NCBI GenBank assembly: GCA_020635905.1
Contig: JACJYV010000003.1
Span: forward strand, 434,001-498,000
Direction of reading: 5' to 3'
Length of the DNA: 64,000 nt
Origin: Bacteroidia bacterium
Lineage (GTDB): Bacteria > Bacteroidota > Bacteroidia > J057 > JADKCL01
Part shown: positions 24,716-34,092 of the stretch, one piece after another
How positions within the stretch are numbered: position 1 is the stretch's first letter
Layout of the letters: the number at the start of each line of letters is the position of its first letter
Made by a program: the position numbers and the translations under genes
Notes under the pieces: model-generated
Database searches by the model: none
Told to the model about the DNA's origin: nothing
Seen by the model: only the letters and a program-made list of their open reading frames with translations

Positions 24716-26395
24716 ATGAAAAAAATCCTATTAACACTGCTTATCTGCCTCGGCCTGCAACAGGCTTTTGCCCATACCCAAACCGTGGTGGCTTCCTCGA
24801 TTAAGGAAGTGACCGTTTTCCTGAATGGGGCCCAGGTTTTTCGGGAAGGGAAGTTTACGGTACAGCCCGGCATTTCCAAAATCGTATTTGAAGATGTTTC
24901 CCCTTTTATCGACGCCAAAAGCATTCAGGCCACAGGTATGGATGGACTCCTGATTCTGGATGTGAAACACGATCTGCGCTTCACGGAGCCCCCAGCGGTC
25001 AAACCTTCGGTCGTGCCCGACCGCATTCAGAAGGAAATGAATATGCTGGAAGATTCGCTGGTGGTCAAACGCTTTGAACTGGAGCAAATCCACAGCAAAA
25101 TTGCCGCGCTGGAGCGGCTGAAGTCCGTTTTGTCCAGCAATGCCGTGCTGAGCACGGATTCTTTGGAATTGCTGATGCGCGCCGTGGAATTTTATGGAAA
25201 AAAGACGGATGAGATTGATGGGAATCTCTATACCTGGAAGCTGAAACAATACCGTCAAAAAGCAGTGGAAAACCGCATGAATGCCCGGCTGGCCGATTTG
25301 AAAAATTTTAACCGCAATACGGGCCAACCTACGGAAAAACCCCGCCAGATTCACCAGATCATCATTACTGTTTCGGCAGAACGAGCCATGGAGGGAGCCT
25401 TGAAATTCAATTACCTTGTAAATAATGCAGGCTGGTTTCCCGCTTACGACCTGCGGGCCAATGAAACCAATCAGCCCATTACCATCACCTGCAAAGCACG
25501 TGTTTTCCAAAAAACCGGGGAAAACTGGGACGATGTGAACCTGACTTTGTCCACCTTCAACCAGCAGTGCTTCGCCACCAAACCCTCCATGCCATCCTGG
25601 GTGCTGAGTTATAATCAATATACTTCCACCCGCGACAATTTTCGTCGCCAGGTCAACACGGGCTACTCCAATTTTAACGGAACCATCAATGATTCCACCA
25701 TGATCGTGGCCAATGGATATTCCCAGATTCAGCCCCAAAGCCAGTCTGAGTACCGCCAGTTTCAGGATCAGATGGCTCTGATCAATCAGACTTTTTCCAA
25801 TGTGGAATTCAAAGTGAAGCACAAATACACCATTGCTCCTGACGGCGAACCTATTCTCATGGTGGTACAAACCCAACAAGTGCCCGCCAGTTTCAACCAC
25901 TACATTCTGCCCAAAGCCAATAAAGACGCCTTCCTGATGGCCCGCATTCCCGACTGGGAGGACCTGAATTTGTTGCCGGGCAAGGCCAATATCTACTTTG
26001 AAAATACCCTGGTTTGCCAGACGGAAATCAATCCTGCGATCATTTCTGACACGCTTGAAATCGCCATGGGCCGTGACCCCGGACTGGTGACCACCCGTAA
26101 AAAGATCAATGATGCAGAAGCCAATAAATTCTTTGGCGGCCGCAAGAAAAAGACCATTACCATCGAACTGGTGGTGCGCAACACCAAAAACACGGAAGTG
26201 GAGGTCTCACTGGAGGATCAGATTCCCATCGCAGGCAATAGCGACATCCAGGTGGCTTTGATCAGTTCAGATCAGGCCGTGCACCAGGAAAAAACGGGTT
26301 TTCTCTCCTGGGATTTCAACCTCAAGCCTAAAGAAACCCGCAAAATCACCTTTACCTACACGGTGGAGTTTGACAAGGACAAGCTGGTTTTTTAG
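24716..26395 (+). CDS. MuiA-family (DUF4139) secreted protein
   Basis: 559 residues with a signal peptide (MKKILLTLLICLGLQQAFA). An N-terminal DUF4140-like domain (about 28-130, IKEVTVFLNGAQVFREGKF) and a central helical hairpin are followed by a DUF4139 domain (about 215-559, starting FNYLVNNAGWFPAYDLRA). The family is named for mucoidy inhibitor A of Rhodobacter and is widespread but biochemically uncharacterised; periplasmic location is predicted. It is monocistronic: a terminator follows, and the next gene converges on it. Confidence 0.88.
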   Translation: MKKILLTLLICLGLQQAFAHTQTVVASSIKEVTVFLNGAQVFREGKFTVQPGISKIVFEDVSPFIDAKSIQATGMDGLLILDVKHDLRFTEPPAVKPSVVPDRIQKEMNMLEDSLVVKRFELEQIHSKIAALERLKSVLSSNAVLSTDSLELLMRAVEFYGKKTDEIDGNLYTWKLKQYRQKAVENRMNARLADLKNFNRNTGQPTEKPRQIHQIIITVSAERAMEGALKFNYLVNNAGWFPAYDLRANETNQPITITCKARVFQKTGENWDDVNLTLSTFNQQCFATKPSMPSWVLSYNQYTSTRDNFRRQVNTGYSNFNGTINDSTMIVANGYSQIQPQSQSEYRQFQDQMALINQTFSNVEFKVKHKYTIAPDGEPILMVVQTQQVPASFNHYILPKANKDAFLMARIPDWEDLNLLPGKANIYFENTLVCQTEINPAIISDTLEIAMGRDPGLVTTRKKINDAEANKFFGGRKKKTITIELVVRNTKNTEVEVSLEDQIPIAGNSDIQVALISSDQAVHQEKTGFLSWDFNLKPKETRKITFTYTVEFDKDKLVF

Positions 26396-26430
26396 CAAAA
26401 TTTCCTTCGGGAATGTGGACAGGCCTGAAG

Positions 26431-26459
26431 AAAGGGTGCGGGAAACCGTGCCCTTTTTT
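26431..26459 (+). terminator. Terminator of the MuiA-family gene
   Basis: Stem GGGTGCGG / CCGTGCCC with two G-T pairs, a GAAA-type loop, flanking AAA/TTT and a run of six Ts. It lies between convergent genes. Confidence 0.75.
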
Positions 26460-26463
26460 CTTT

Positions 26464-27078
26464 TTAAAATCCCTTGAAAAAAGCGACGTAAAGCACGTAA
26501 AAGCCCGAAACGGCCAGCAATCCGCCACTGATCCTGAAAATCACTTTCAGGATTTTGGGTTGCAGCAGGGGACGAATCTTGTGAGCCAGAAATACCTTGG
26601 CCGTATCCAGGGTGAGAATGCCGAGCAGGGTGCCGGTCAGAAAGAGAAAAAGGCCCTCTCCTGCCCCATGGGTGGTTTCGGCCATGCCAATGATGCCCAA
26701 CCAGACCATGAACACAAACGGATTGATGAAATTGACCGCAAATCCCTTCAGGAAAAAACCAATCAGCCCCTTGCGGGTAATCTTCAATTCACCCGGGTCT
26801 TTCATGGAGGGACTGAGCAGGTATTTGAGCCCAAATCCCAGCAGGATGATGGAGCTGCCCATGGCCAGCCAGAACTGGCTGGCAGGATGCTGAAAAAAAT
26901 TGCCCGCCCCATAAGTGCACAACACCACGGCGATGATGTCACTCACAAAAATGCCAAAAGCCACCATGAATCCGGAGGCTTTGCCATATTGAAGTGTACT
27001 TTGGATGAGGACAAAAAGTACCGGACCAATCAGGACGACCAGGGCCAGACCGGCGAGATATCCCTGCAAAAATGCCAT
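26464..27078 (-). CDS. LysE/RhtB-family exporter
   Basis: 204 residues with about six hydrophobic segments and the family opening GYLAGLALVVLIGPVLFVLI (6-25), a NFINPFVFMVWLG motif (about 115-127) and a C-terminal pair of spans. LysE-type proteins export amino acids or related small molecules through the inner membrane. The substrate here is not deducible. Its ATG overlaps the stop of the upstream GNAT-like gene (TGATG), so they form a two-gene operon. Confidence 0.88.
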   Translation of the reverse strand: MAFLQGYLAGLALVVLIGPVLFVLIQSTLQYGKASGFMVAFGIFVSDIIAVVLCTYGAGNFFQHPASQFWLAMGSSIILLGFGLKYLLSPSMKDPGELKITRKGLIGFFLKGFAVNFINPFVFMVWLGIIGMAETTHGAGEGLFLFLTGTLLGILTLDTAKVFLAHKIRPLLQPKILKVIFRISGGLLAVSGFYVLYVAFFKGF

Positions 27079-28370
27079 CAGGGCTTAATTCCGTTTTTCT
27101 CGTACCAGGTTGTTTTGAAAGGTTCCCGAACGGGGAATTTTTCAGGTTTGATAAAGGGGACCACCAGTTTGATGATCTGATTGGGCAGGGCCCGGCGGTG
27201 ACGCAGGTAGCAGGCCATTTGCACGGGCACTGCACCCACGGTGGTTTTGATCTCACCCGCAGTCCGTCCAAAATTGATGTGGCTGGCTCCTTTGGCAATG
27301 GCAATGGCCACATAATCGTATAAAATGCGGGAATAAACCTGATATTCCTGATTCAGTTCGTAGTCGAGGCCCACGCAGGTGGCATCAAACATGTCTGCAT
27401 GCTTGAATCCACACATGAAGCCAATCAGCTGATCCTGAAGAAAATAGCCTTTGATCACATAATCCTCGCCCATTTCCTCTCGCAGCACTTCAAACACTTT
27501 GGTATTCATGCTTCCCATGCGAAATCCTGCCTTGCCCACCACATTCCAGTACAATTCATGGATGCGGGCACGGTGCTGGCGCAAGTCGGTCAGTGTGAGG
27601 TCGCGAATGGTTAGGGGTTCTGATTTGGTCAGGGCACGCTTGGCTTTGACCCTGAATTTGGAAACCAGATCTTCCAGATAATCGTCGAAATTCTTCCAGT
27701 CGGGATCAATGGTCATCACCAAGGTATCCTCAGAAGGGAAAGAAGAGAAGGAATGTTTGGAGAGATTTCCTGAAAAAGGGGCGGATTCGGGGAAAAAATC
27801 TTTGTAAAAGAAGCCCGAAATTTTGGTGCCGCGGCCCAGTGACTTTTCAATTGCACGAGAGGATTCCTCGAGGGCGGCCACGGCCTTGTTGTGAGGCACT
27901 TCTTCACAGAAAGTGAAGCCGTGTTCACCTGTGGCAAAGCAGTTGCCACAAACCAGCAATTTGTAAGAAAGAGGCTTGGTCTGCAGGCCCATTTGCTTCG
28001 AAACCACCCTGACCACCACATTGCGGTTATCCAGATTTTCACCCAGGGGACGGGCCTGAAATTCGACCAGTTGAAATACAGCCGCTCCTATGTCCTTCCC
28101 TGCTTCAGAAAAGATCACGTACCAGAGGTTGAGTTCTTTGTCGTGGCAGGATTCGAGGGCCTTGAGGTAACTGCGGGAAAGGAAAAGGGATTGATCATGA
28201 ACCAGTTCGTCCCAGGAAGTACCGTGTAATGCAGCCAGGGAATCGTACACTGAGTAAGAAATTCCATTTGCAGAAACCCCTGAAATCACGGAATCTGCGG
28301 CCAGGGCAGGCGTTACAATTGCTTCAGATTTTGGACAAATTTTCTTAACAAAACTCAAACTCACTTCCAT
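27078..28370 (-). CDS. FemAB/GNAT-like acyltransferase (peptidogalycan-biosynthesis-like)
   Basis: 430 residues, soluble. The N-terminal half (SWDELVHDQSLFLSRSYLKA) and the C-terminal half (IHELYWNVVGKAGFRMG..., GYFLQDQLIGFMCGFKHADM..., INFGRTAGEIKTTVGAVP) look like the two GNAT-like lobes of the FemAB-related, peptidogalycan-biosynthesis family. Such proteins transfer acyl or aminoacyl groups, often to envelope or lipid acceptors. The acceptor here is unknown. It is translationally coupled to the LysE-type exporter, which suggests a modified small molecule may be made and exported; that link is inference. Confidence 0.7.
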   Translation of the reverse strand: MEVSLSFVKKICPKSEAIVTPALAADSVISGVSANGISYSVYDSLAALHGTSWDELVHDQSLFLSRSYLKALESCHDKELNLWYVIFSEAGKDIGAAVFQLVEFQARPLGENLDNRNVVVRVVSKQMGLQTKPLSYKLLVCGNCFATGEHGFTFCEEVPHNKAVAALEESSRAIEKSLGRGTKISGFFYKDFFPESAPFSGNLSKHSFSSFPSEDTLVMTIDPDWKNFDDYLEDLVSKFRVKAKRALTKSEPLTIRDLTLTDLRQHRARIHELYWNVVGKAGFRMGSMNTKVFEVLREEMGEDYVIKGYFLQDQLIGFMCGFKHADMFDATCVGLDYELNQEYQVYSRILYDYVAIAIAKGASHINFGRTAGEIKTTVGAVPVQMACYLRHRRALPNQIIKLVVPFIKPEKFPVREPFKTTWYEKNGIKP

Positions 28371-28666
28371 AGGGTGCAGGGTTTCCTGGTCGCAAAGTTA
28401 ACGGATTTGGATTAATATTGTTTCGGGCTCGCAAAATTATGTTGCAACAGTCTTTTCCTCAAAAAACTGTGACTGCCAAATTTGGCGGCGAAATTGAAAT
28501 TGAAAGAAGTAAATTGGACCATTGTGTTGCAGATCGTTGCTAAACGGTAAATATTGCAGGGGGAACGAACATTTTTTCACTTCGCGATTTTGTAACTTGG
28601 GTCGGGATAAATGTTTTTCCTGCCTGCCCCCCTTCAGGCTTTTTGGGATTTGAAGAGCTAAATAAG

Positions 28667-31600
28667 ATGAAGAATTTTACCCTGTTCCTCCTGCTCACTT
28701 TTGCAGCAATGTTTATTCAGGCCCAAACGCCGACCTGTCAGGCAGGATTTTCCTTCCCGCCCACCATGTGCCCCACGGTGCAATTTTCCAATAATTCCAC
28801 CTCAAGCCCGGGCAGCATCATCAGTCATTACTGGACCTTTGGCGATGGTGGGGTTTCCACCAATGCGCAGCCCTACCACGTCTATAATGCGAATGGAATT
28901 TACCAGATCTGCCTCACCATCACCACCAGCGATTCCTGCGTGAGTACCCATTGCGACACCATCAATATCAATTGCCTGCCAGGTGGACAATGTCAGGCAG
29001 GCTTCCAGTTTACCATGCCTCAATGCTCGACGGCAGTCTTTTCCAGCACCTCTACGGCCAGCCCGGGCACGGTGACTTCGTACTACTGGAACTTTGGCGA
29101 CGGCGGCACTTCTACTTCGGCCAATCCCCAGCACAATTACACCTCCAACGGAATTTACGGGGTCTGTCTGACCATTGGCACCTCCAACGGCTGCCAAAGC
29201 ACCTTCTGCGACACGATCACCGTGAATTGCGGCCAGACGCCCACTTGTCAGGCGGCCTTTCAGGCCTACGGCACCACCAATTGTTCCACCTACGTGTTCT
29301 CCAATTCATCCACTTCCAGCCCGGGAAATATCACCCTTTTCAGCTGGAATTTTGGGGATGGAGGAACTTCCACCAATCCCCAACCCACCCATACTTACAC
29401 TGCCAATGGGGTGTATCAGGTTTGTTTGTTCATTTCGACCTCAGATGGTTGCCAGAGTACCTATTGCCAGTATATCACGGTCAATTGCGTGCCAACGCCC
29501 ACCTGTCAGGCCAGTTTTGGCTGGATTTTTGGGGCGAATGGATGTCCCAACGTGGTTTTCATCGACAGCAGCACGGCTTCGCCGGGCAATATTGTGTCCT
29601 GGCATTTTGATTTTGGAGACGGATCCAGCCTCAATGTGCCCACTGCGACCCACACCTATACCGCCAACGGCGATTACGGGGTTTGCCTCACCATCACCAC
29701 CAGCGACAGTTGTACCAGCACCTGGTGCGACACGATAAGCATCACCTGCATCCAGCAGCCGACCTGTCAGGCGTATTTTCAATACACCCTGGGGGCCTGC
29801 CCGACCGTGTCCTTCTTTGATGCCTCATCCACCAATCTGGGCCAGGTGACTTCGTGGAGCTGGAATTTTGGCGATGGATCCACTTCCACAGCCCCCAATC
29901 CCCAGCATACCTACACTGCCAACGGGGTTTATACAGTTTGTCTGGCGATCGCGACTTCCAATGGTTGTACCAACACCTTCTGCAAGGTCATCACGGTCAA
30001 TTGTGTGCAGCAGCCCACCTGTCAGGCTGCATTCTCATGGCCGCCCACCATGTGCCCCACGGTGCAATTTTCCAATAATTCCACCTCAAGTCCGGGCAGT
30101 ATCATCAGTCATTACTGGACCTTTGGGGATGGTGGGGTTTCCACCAATGCCCAGCCTTATCACGTCTATAATGCCAATGGGATTTACCAAATCTGCCTCA
30201 CCATCACGACCAGCGATTCCTGCGTGAGTACCCATTGCGACACCATCAATATCAATTGTCTGCCAGGTGGACAATGTCAGGCAGGCTTCCAGTTTACCAT
30301 GCCCCAATGCTCTACGGCGCTGTTTTCCAGCACCTCGACGGCCAGCCCGGGCATAGTTACTTCGTACTATTGGAACTTTGGCGATGGTGGCACCTCCACC
30401 TCGGCCAATCCCCAGCACAATTACACTTCAAACGGAATTTACGGGGTCTGTCTGACCATTGGCACCTCCAACGGCTGCCAAAGCACCTTCTGCGACACCA
30501 TCACTGTGAATTGCGGCCAGACGCCGACTTGTCAGGCGGCTTTCCAGGCCTACGGCACCACCATCTGTTCCACCTACGTGTTCAGCAATTCATCCACTTC
30601 CAGCCCGGGAAATATCACCCTTTTCAGCTGGAATTTCGGGGATGGGGGAACTTCCACCAATCCTCAGCCTACGCATACTTACACTGCCAATGGGGTCTAT
30701 CAGGTTTGTCTGTTCATTTCGACTTCAGACGGTTGCCAGAGTACCTATTGCCAGTATATTACGGTGAATTGCGTGCCGCCGCCCACTTGTCAGGCCGGTT
30801 TTGGCTGGATATTTGGGGCAAATGGATGTCCCAATGTGGTTTTCATCGACAGCAGCACGGCTTCGCCGGGCAATATTGTGTCCTGGCATTTTGACTTTGG
30901 GGACGGATCGAGCCTCAATGTGCCCACTGCGACCCATACTTATACAGCCAACGGCGATTACGGGGTTTGCCTCACCATCACCACCAGCGACAGTTGTACC
31001 AGCACCTGGTGCGACACCATTTGCATCACCTGCATCCAGCAGCCGACCTGTCAGGCGTATTTTCAATACACCCTGGGGGCCTGCCCGACCGTGTCCTTCT
31101 TTGATGCCTCATCCACCAATCTGGGCCAGGTGACTTCGTGGAGCTGGAATTTTGGCGATGGATCCACTTCCACAGCCCCCAATCCCCAGCATACCTACAC
31201 TGCCAACGGGGTTTATACAGTTTGTCTGGCGATCGCGACTTCCAATGGTTGTACCAACACCTTCTGCAAGGTCATCACGGTCAATTGTGTGCAGCAGCCC
31301 ACCTGTCAGGCTGCATTCTCATGGCCGCCCACCATGTGCCCCACGGTGCAATTTTCCAATAATTCCACCTCAAGTCCGGGCAGTATCATCAGTCATTACT
31401 GGACCTTTGGGGATGGTGGGGTTTCCACCAATGCCCAGCCTTATCACGTCTATAATGCCAATGGGATTTACCAAATCTGCCTCACCATCACGACCAGCGA
31501 TTCCTGCGTGAGTACCCATTGCGACACCATCAATATCAATTGTCTGCCAGGTGGACAATGTCAGGCAGGCTTCCAGTTTACCATGCCCCAATGCTCTACG

Positions 31601-33118
31601 GCGCTGTTTTCCAGCACCTCGACGGCCAGCCCGGGCATAGTTACTTCGTACTATTGGAACTTTGGCGATGGTGGCACCTCCACCTCGGCCAATCCCCAGC
31701 ACAATTACACTTCAAACGGAATTTACGGGGTCTGTCTGACCATTGGCACCTCCAACGGCTGCCAAAGCACCTTCTGCGACACCATCACTGTGAATTGCGG
31801 CCAGACGCCGACTTGTCAGGCGGCTTTCCAGGCCTACGGCACCACCATCTGTTCCACCTACGTGTTCAGCAATTCATCCACTTCCAGCCCGGGAAATATC
31901 ACCCTTTTCAGCTGGAATTTCGGGGATGGGGGAACTTCCACCAATCCTCAGCCTACGCATACTTACACTGCCAATGGGGTCTATCAGGTTTGTCTGTTCA
32001 TTTCGACTTCAGACGGTTGCCAGAGTACTTATTGCCAGTATATCACGGTCAATTGTCCTCCCCCACCCTCCTGCCATGCGGCATTCACCTGGCAATTTGG
32101 CCCCAATGGGTGCCCCACGGTCAAATTTACGGGCACCTCAACCTCCACGGCAGGAAATATCATTTCCCGGGTCTGGAACTTTGGTGATGGATCGACCTCG
32201 ACCTTCCAAAACCCCAACCACACCTACGTGGCGGACGGAATTTACCCCGTTTGCCTGACCATTACCACGGCCAATAACTGCACCAGCACCTTCTGTGACA
32301 CGATCAGCATCACCTGCATCAACCCTGTGGTTTGTCATGCGGCCTTCCAGTGGAACTTTACTCCCAATGGTTGCCCCTCCACCAAATTCACGGATTATTC
32401 CACCGCCAGCCCGGGCACAGTTACCTCCTGGCACTGGACTTTTGGCGACGGGGGCACTTCCAGCCAGAAAAATCCGTCTCACGTGTACCAGGCCAATGGC
32501 ATTTACACCGTTTGCCTCCTGATCACCAGCAGCGACGGTTGCACCAGCACCTTCTGCGATGTGGTACACATTACCTGCTACCAGCCGCCCGTATGCCAGG
32601 CGCTGTTCCAGATTGTGCCCACCAATAATCCCACTTTTGCCTTCTACGATGCCTCAACGGCCAACCCGGGCACCATTTCTGACTGGGAATGGGATTTTGG
32701 GGACGGCAACCTGTCCAACCTGCAAAACCCCGTGCATACCTACAGTCAAAATGGGCGCTACGAGGTTTGTCTGACCATCAAAACCACGGCTCAGTGCAAT
32801 CAAACCCATTGCGATTCTGTGCAGGTGATCATTACCTCTCTGGACGAATTGGCTACGGGAATTAACCAACTGAATCTGTTCCCCAACCCGGCCAACGACC
32901 ATTTCAGCCTTTCATTCAACCTGAAGGAAAGGGGTGAAATCAGGCTGGAAATGATGAATGCGCTGGGTCAGATGATCCTGCAAAAATCACTGGGAACGGG
33001 GATTCAGGGGGAAAATCAATTTGATCTGGAAACGAACAGACTGGCTGAAGGCAGCTATCTGGTGCGGATTTGGGTGAATGATGCGTTTGTGACCCGGAAA
33101 TTGATTATTCGCAGATAA
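28667..33118 (+). CDS. Secreted protein with 16 PKD domains and T9SS tail
   Basis: The ATG at 28667 opens a signal peptide (MKNFTLFLLLTFAAMFIQAQ); the longer frame begins at TTG. The 1483-residue protein is 16 PKD units of about 85 residues, each starting CQA(A/G)F, with the WNFGDGG(T/S)ST core, HTYTANGVY strand and TxxCDTI end. The first 13 are organised as a five-unit super-repeat (428 residues, 1284 bp) present two full times plus three units. Three divergent PKD units and a type A T9SS sorting domain (LFPNPANDHFSL ... RKLIIRR) follow. PKD repeats act as stalks or adhesive modules. The repeated Cys in each unit suggests internal disulfides. Surface display is expected; ligand unknown. Confidence 0.93.
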   Translation: MKNFTLFLLLTFAAMFIQAQTPTCQAGFSFPPTMCPTVQFSNNSTSSPGSIISHYWTFGDGGVSTNAQPYHVYNANGIYQICLTITTSDSCVSTHCDTININCLPGGQCQAGFQFTMPQCSTAVFSSTSTASPGTVTSYYWNFGDGGTSTSANPQHNYTSNGIYGVCLTIGTSNGCQSTFCDTITVNCGQTPTCQAAFQAYGTTNCSTYVFSNSSTSSPGNITLFSWNFGDGGTSTNPQPTHTYTANGVYQVCLFISTSDGCQSTYCQYITVNCVPTPTCQASFGWIFGANGCPNVVFIDSSTASPGNIVSWHFDFGDGSSLNVPTATHTYTANGDYGVCLTITTSDSCTSTWCDTISITCIQQPTCQAYFQYTLGACPTVSFFDASSTNLGQVTSWSWNFGDGSTSTAPNPQHTYTANGVYTVCLAIATSNGCTNTFCKVITVNCVQQPTCQAAFSWPPTMCPTVQFSNNSTSSPGSIISHYWTFGDGGVSTNAQPYHVYNANGIYQICLTITTSDSCVSTHCDTININCLPGGQCQAGFQFTMPQCSTALFSSTSTASPGIVTSYYWNFGDGGTSTSANPQHNYTSNGIYGVCLTIGTSNGCQSTFCDTITVNCGQTPTCQAAFQAYGTTICSTYVFSNSSTSSPGNITLFSWNFGDGGTSTNPQPTHTYTANGVYQVCLFISTSDGCQSTYCQYITVNCVPPPTCQAGFGWIFGANGCPNVVFIDSSTASPGNIVSWHFDFGDGSSLNVPTATHTYTANGDYGVCLTITTSDSCTSTWCDTICITCIQQPTCQAYFQYTLGACPTVSFFDASSTNLGQVTSWSWNFGDGSTSTAPNPQHTYTANGVYTVCLAIATSNGCTNTFCKVITVNCVQQPTCQAAFSWPPTMCPTVQFSNNSTSSPGSIISHYWTFGDGGVSTNAQPYHVYNANGIYQICLTITTSDSCVSTHCDTININCLPGGQCQAGFQFTMPQCSTALFSSTSTASPGIVTSYYWNFGDGGTSTSANPQHNYTSNGIYGVCLTIGTSNGCQSTFCDTITVNCGQTPTCQAAFQAYGTTICSTYVFSNSSTSSPGNITLFSWNFGDGGTSTNPQPTHTYTANGVYQVCLFISTSDGCQSTYCQYITVNCPPPPSCHAAFTWQFGPNGCPTVKFTGTSTSTAGNIISRVWNFGDGSTSTFQNPNHTYVADGIYPVCLTITTANNCTSTFCDTISITCINPVVCHAAFQWNFTPNGCPSTKFTDYSTASPGTVTSWHWTFGDGGTSSQKNPSHVYQANGIYTVCLLITSSDGCTSTFCDVVHITCYQPPVCQALFQIVPTNNPTFAFYDASTANPGTISDWEWDFGDGNLSNLQNPVHTYSQNGRYEVCLTIKTTAQCNQTHCDSVQVIITSLDELATGINQLNLFPNPANDHFSLSFNLKERGEIRLEMMNALGQMILQKSLGTGIQGENQFDLETNRLAEGSYLVRIWVNDAFVTRKLIIRR
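28735..32060 (+). repeat. 1284-bp coding super-repeat, 2.6 copies
   Basis: Copies begin near 28735, 30019 and 31303 (offset 1284 bp, five PKD units). Copies 1 and 2 differ by scattered, mainly silent changes. By eye, 29739-30743 and 31023-32027 are identical over about 1005 bp. The repeat preserves frame (428 codons). Confidence 0.9.
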
Positions 33119-33229
33119 TCATTGGAAGATTCCTAACGGGTTCAGGGAGGTTATTTTCCCTGAAAGGAATTCCATTTCCCAAGTTTATCCTGAATTTATT
33201 AATTTCGGGATCAGAAAGACGAATTCCCC

Positions 33230-34015
33230 ATGGAAATGAAAAAAATGCCCGTTTTATTCCTTGGCCATGGTCCAATTGAATTCGCTGTGCAGGAAAATGC
33301 CTTTACCCGCCGCTGGAAAAGCCTGGGGGAGCAGATTCCAAATCCGCGGGCCGTGGTGATCATATCCGCGCATTGGGAAACCCAGGGCGCGACTCAGGTG
33401 CAGGGAATTGATCCCAACCACACCATTCACGACCACCGTCCCTTGTCGCCCGAAATTGATGGAATCCAATACAATCCACCTGGTGCACCCTGGCTGGCTG
33501 AACTGATTCGCACCACAGTTGACCGCTGCAAGGTGGAAATTACGGATACCTGGGGGCTGGATCAGGGCAGTTGGAGCCTGCTCAAACACATGTACCCGGC
33601 CCAGAATGTGCCCGTGGTGCAACTGAGTATCAATTATACCCGCACCCTGCAATACCATTATGAAATGGGCCAAAGCCTGGCTTTTCTGCGCAACCACGGG
33701 GTGCTGGTGATCGGGAGCGGCAATATTGTCCACAACCTGCGCAAATCCCGGCCTCAGCATAAAGTCCCTTTCAAATGGGCTTCTCAGTTTGATTTGCTGG
33801 TCAAGGACCGGGTTGAACACCACGATTTCAATATCCTGGGCGACATCCGCAAGATGGACGACTTCAATAAAGTGGCCGTGCCTACCATGGAACATTATAT
33901 TCCCCTCCTTTACGTGCTGGGTATGATGGCTGAGGAGGATGAGAAATTTTGGTTCAATGAGGAAATCATCTATGGGGCCCTTTCAATGCGTTCCCTGATG
34001 CTCAAACCCAAATAA
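33230..34015 (+). CDS. ygiD: DODA-type extradiol dioxygenase (YgiD family)
   Basis: 261 residues of the LigB fold. Metal-ligand His residues are visible as H13 (FLGHGP), H48 (SAHWET) and the His of VPTMEHYIPLL (about 223). H168 in GSGNIVHNL matches the proposed catalytic base. E. coli YgiD cleaves L-DOPA at the 4,5 position and plant homologues make betalamic acid. The otherwise conserved GLDHG motif reads GLDQG here (Q112), so substrate or activity may differ. The gene is alone, 60-odd bases before the thioredoxin-TPR gene. Confidence 0.88.
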   Translation: MEMKKMPVLFLGHGPIEFAVQENAFTRRWKSLGEQIPNPRAVVIISAHWETQGATQVQGIDPNHTIHDHRPLSPEIDGIQYNPPGAPWLAELIRTTVDRCKVEITDTWGLDQGSWSLLKHMYPAQNVPVVQLSINYTRTLQYHYEMGQSLAFLRNHGVLVIGSGNIVHNLRKSRPQHKVPFKWASQFDLLVKDRVEHHDFNILGDIRKMDDFNKVAVPTMEHYIPLLYVLGMMAEEDEKFWFNEEIIYGALSMRSLMLKPK

Positions 34016-34061
34016 ACAGACGGTTTGTAACTTTGGTTCTGGTCGGGAAAGGCAGTTGAAT

Positions 34062-34069
34062 TATCTTTG
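34062..34069 (+). promoter_or_regulatory. Possible -7 box of the thioredoxin-TPR gene
   Basis: TATCTTTG matches the Bacteroidota -7 consensus TAnnTTTG exactly, 24 bases before the ATG. A TTTG lies upstream but at a longer than usual spacing. Confidence 0.4.
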
Positions 34070-34092
34070 CATTTCAATTTATCCCCAACAAA

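Noticed and set aside
24731..25900. 389-codon leftward open frame within the MuiA-family gene
   Set aside because: Antisense shadow; the MuiA-family frame has a signal peptide and recognisable domains.
33140..33168. Terminator after the PKD-repeat gene
   Set aside because: TTCAGGGA/TCCCTGAA forms a hairpin, but no T-run follows on the plus strand.
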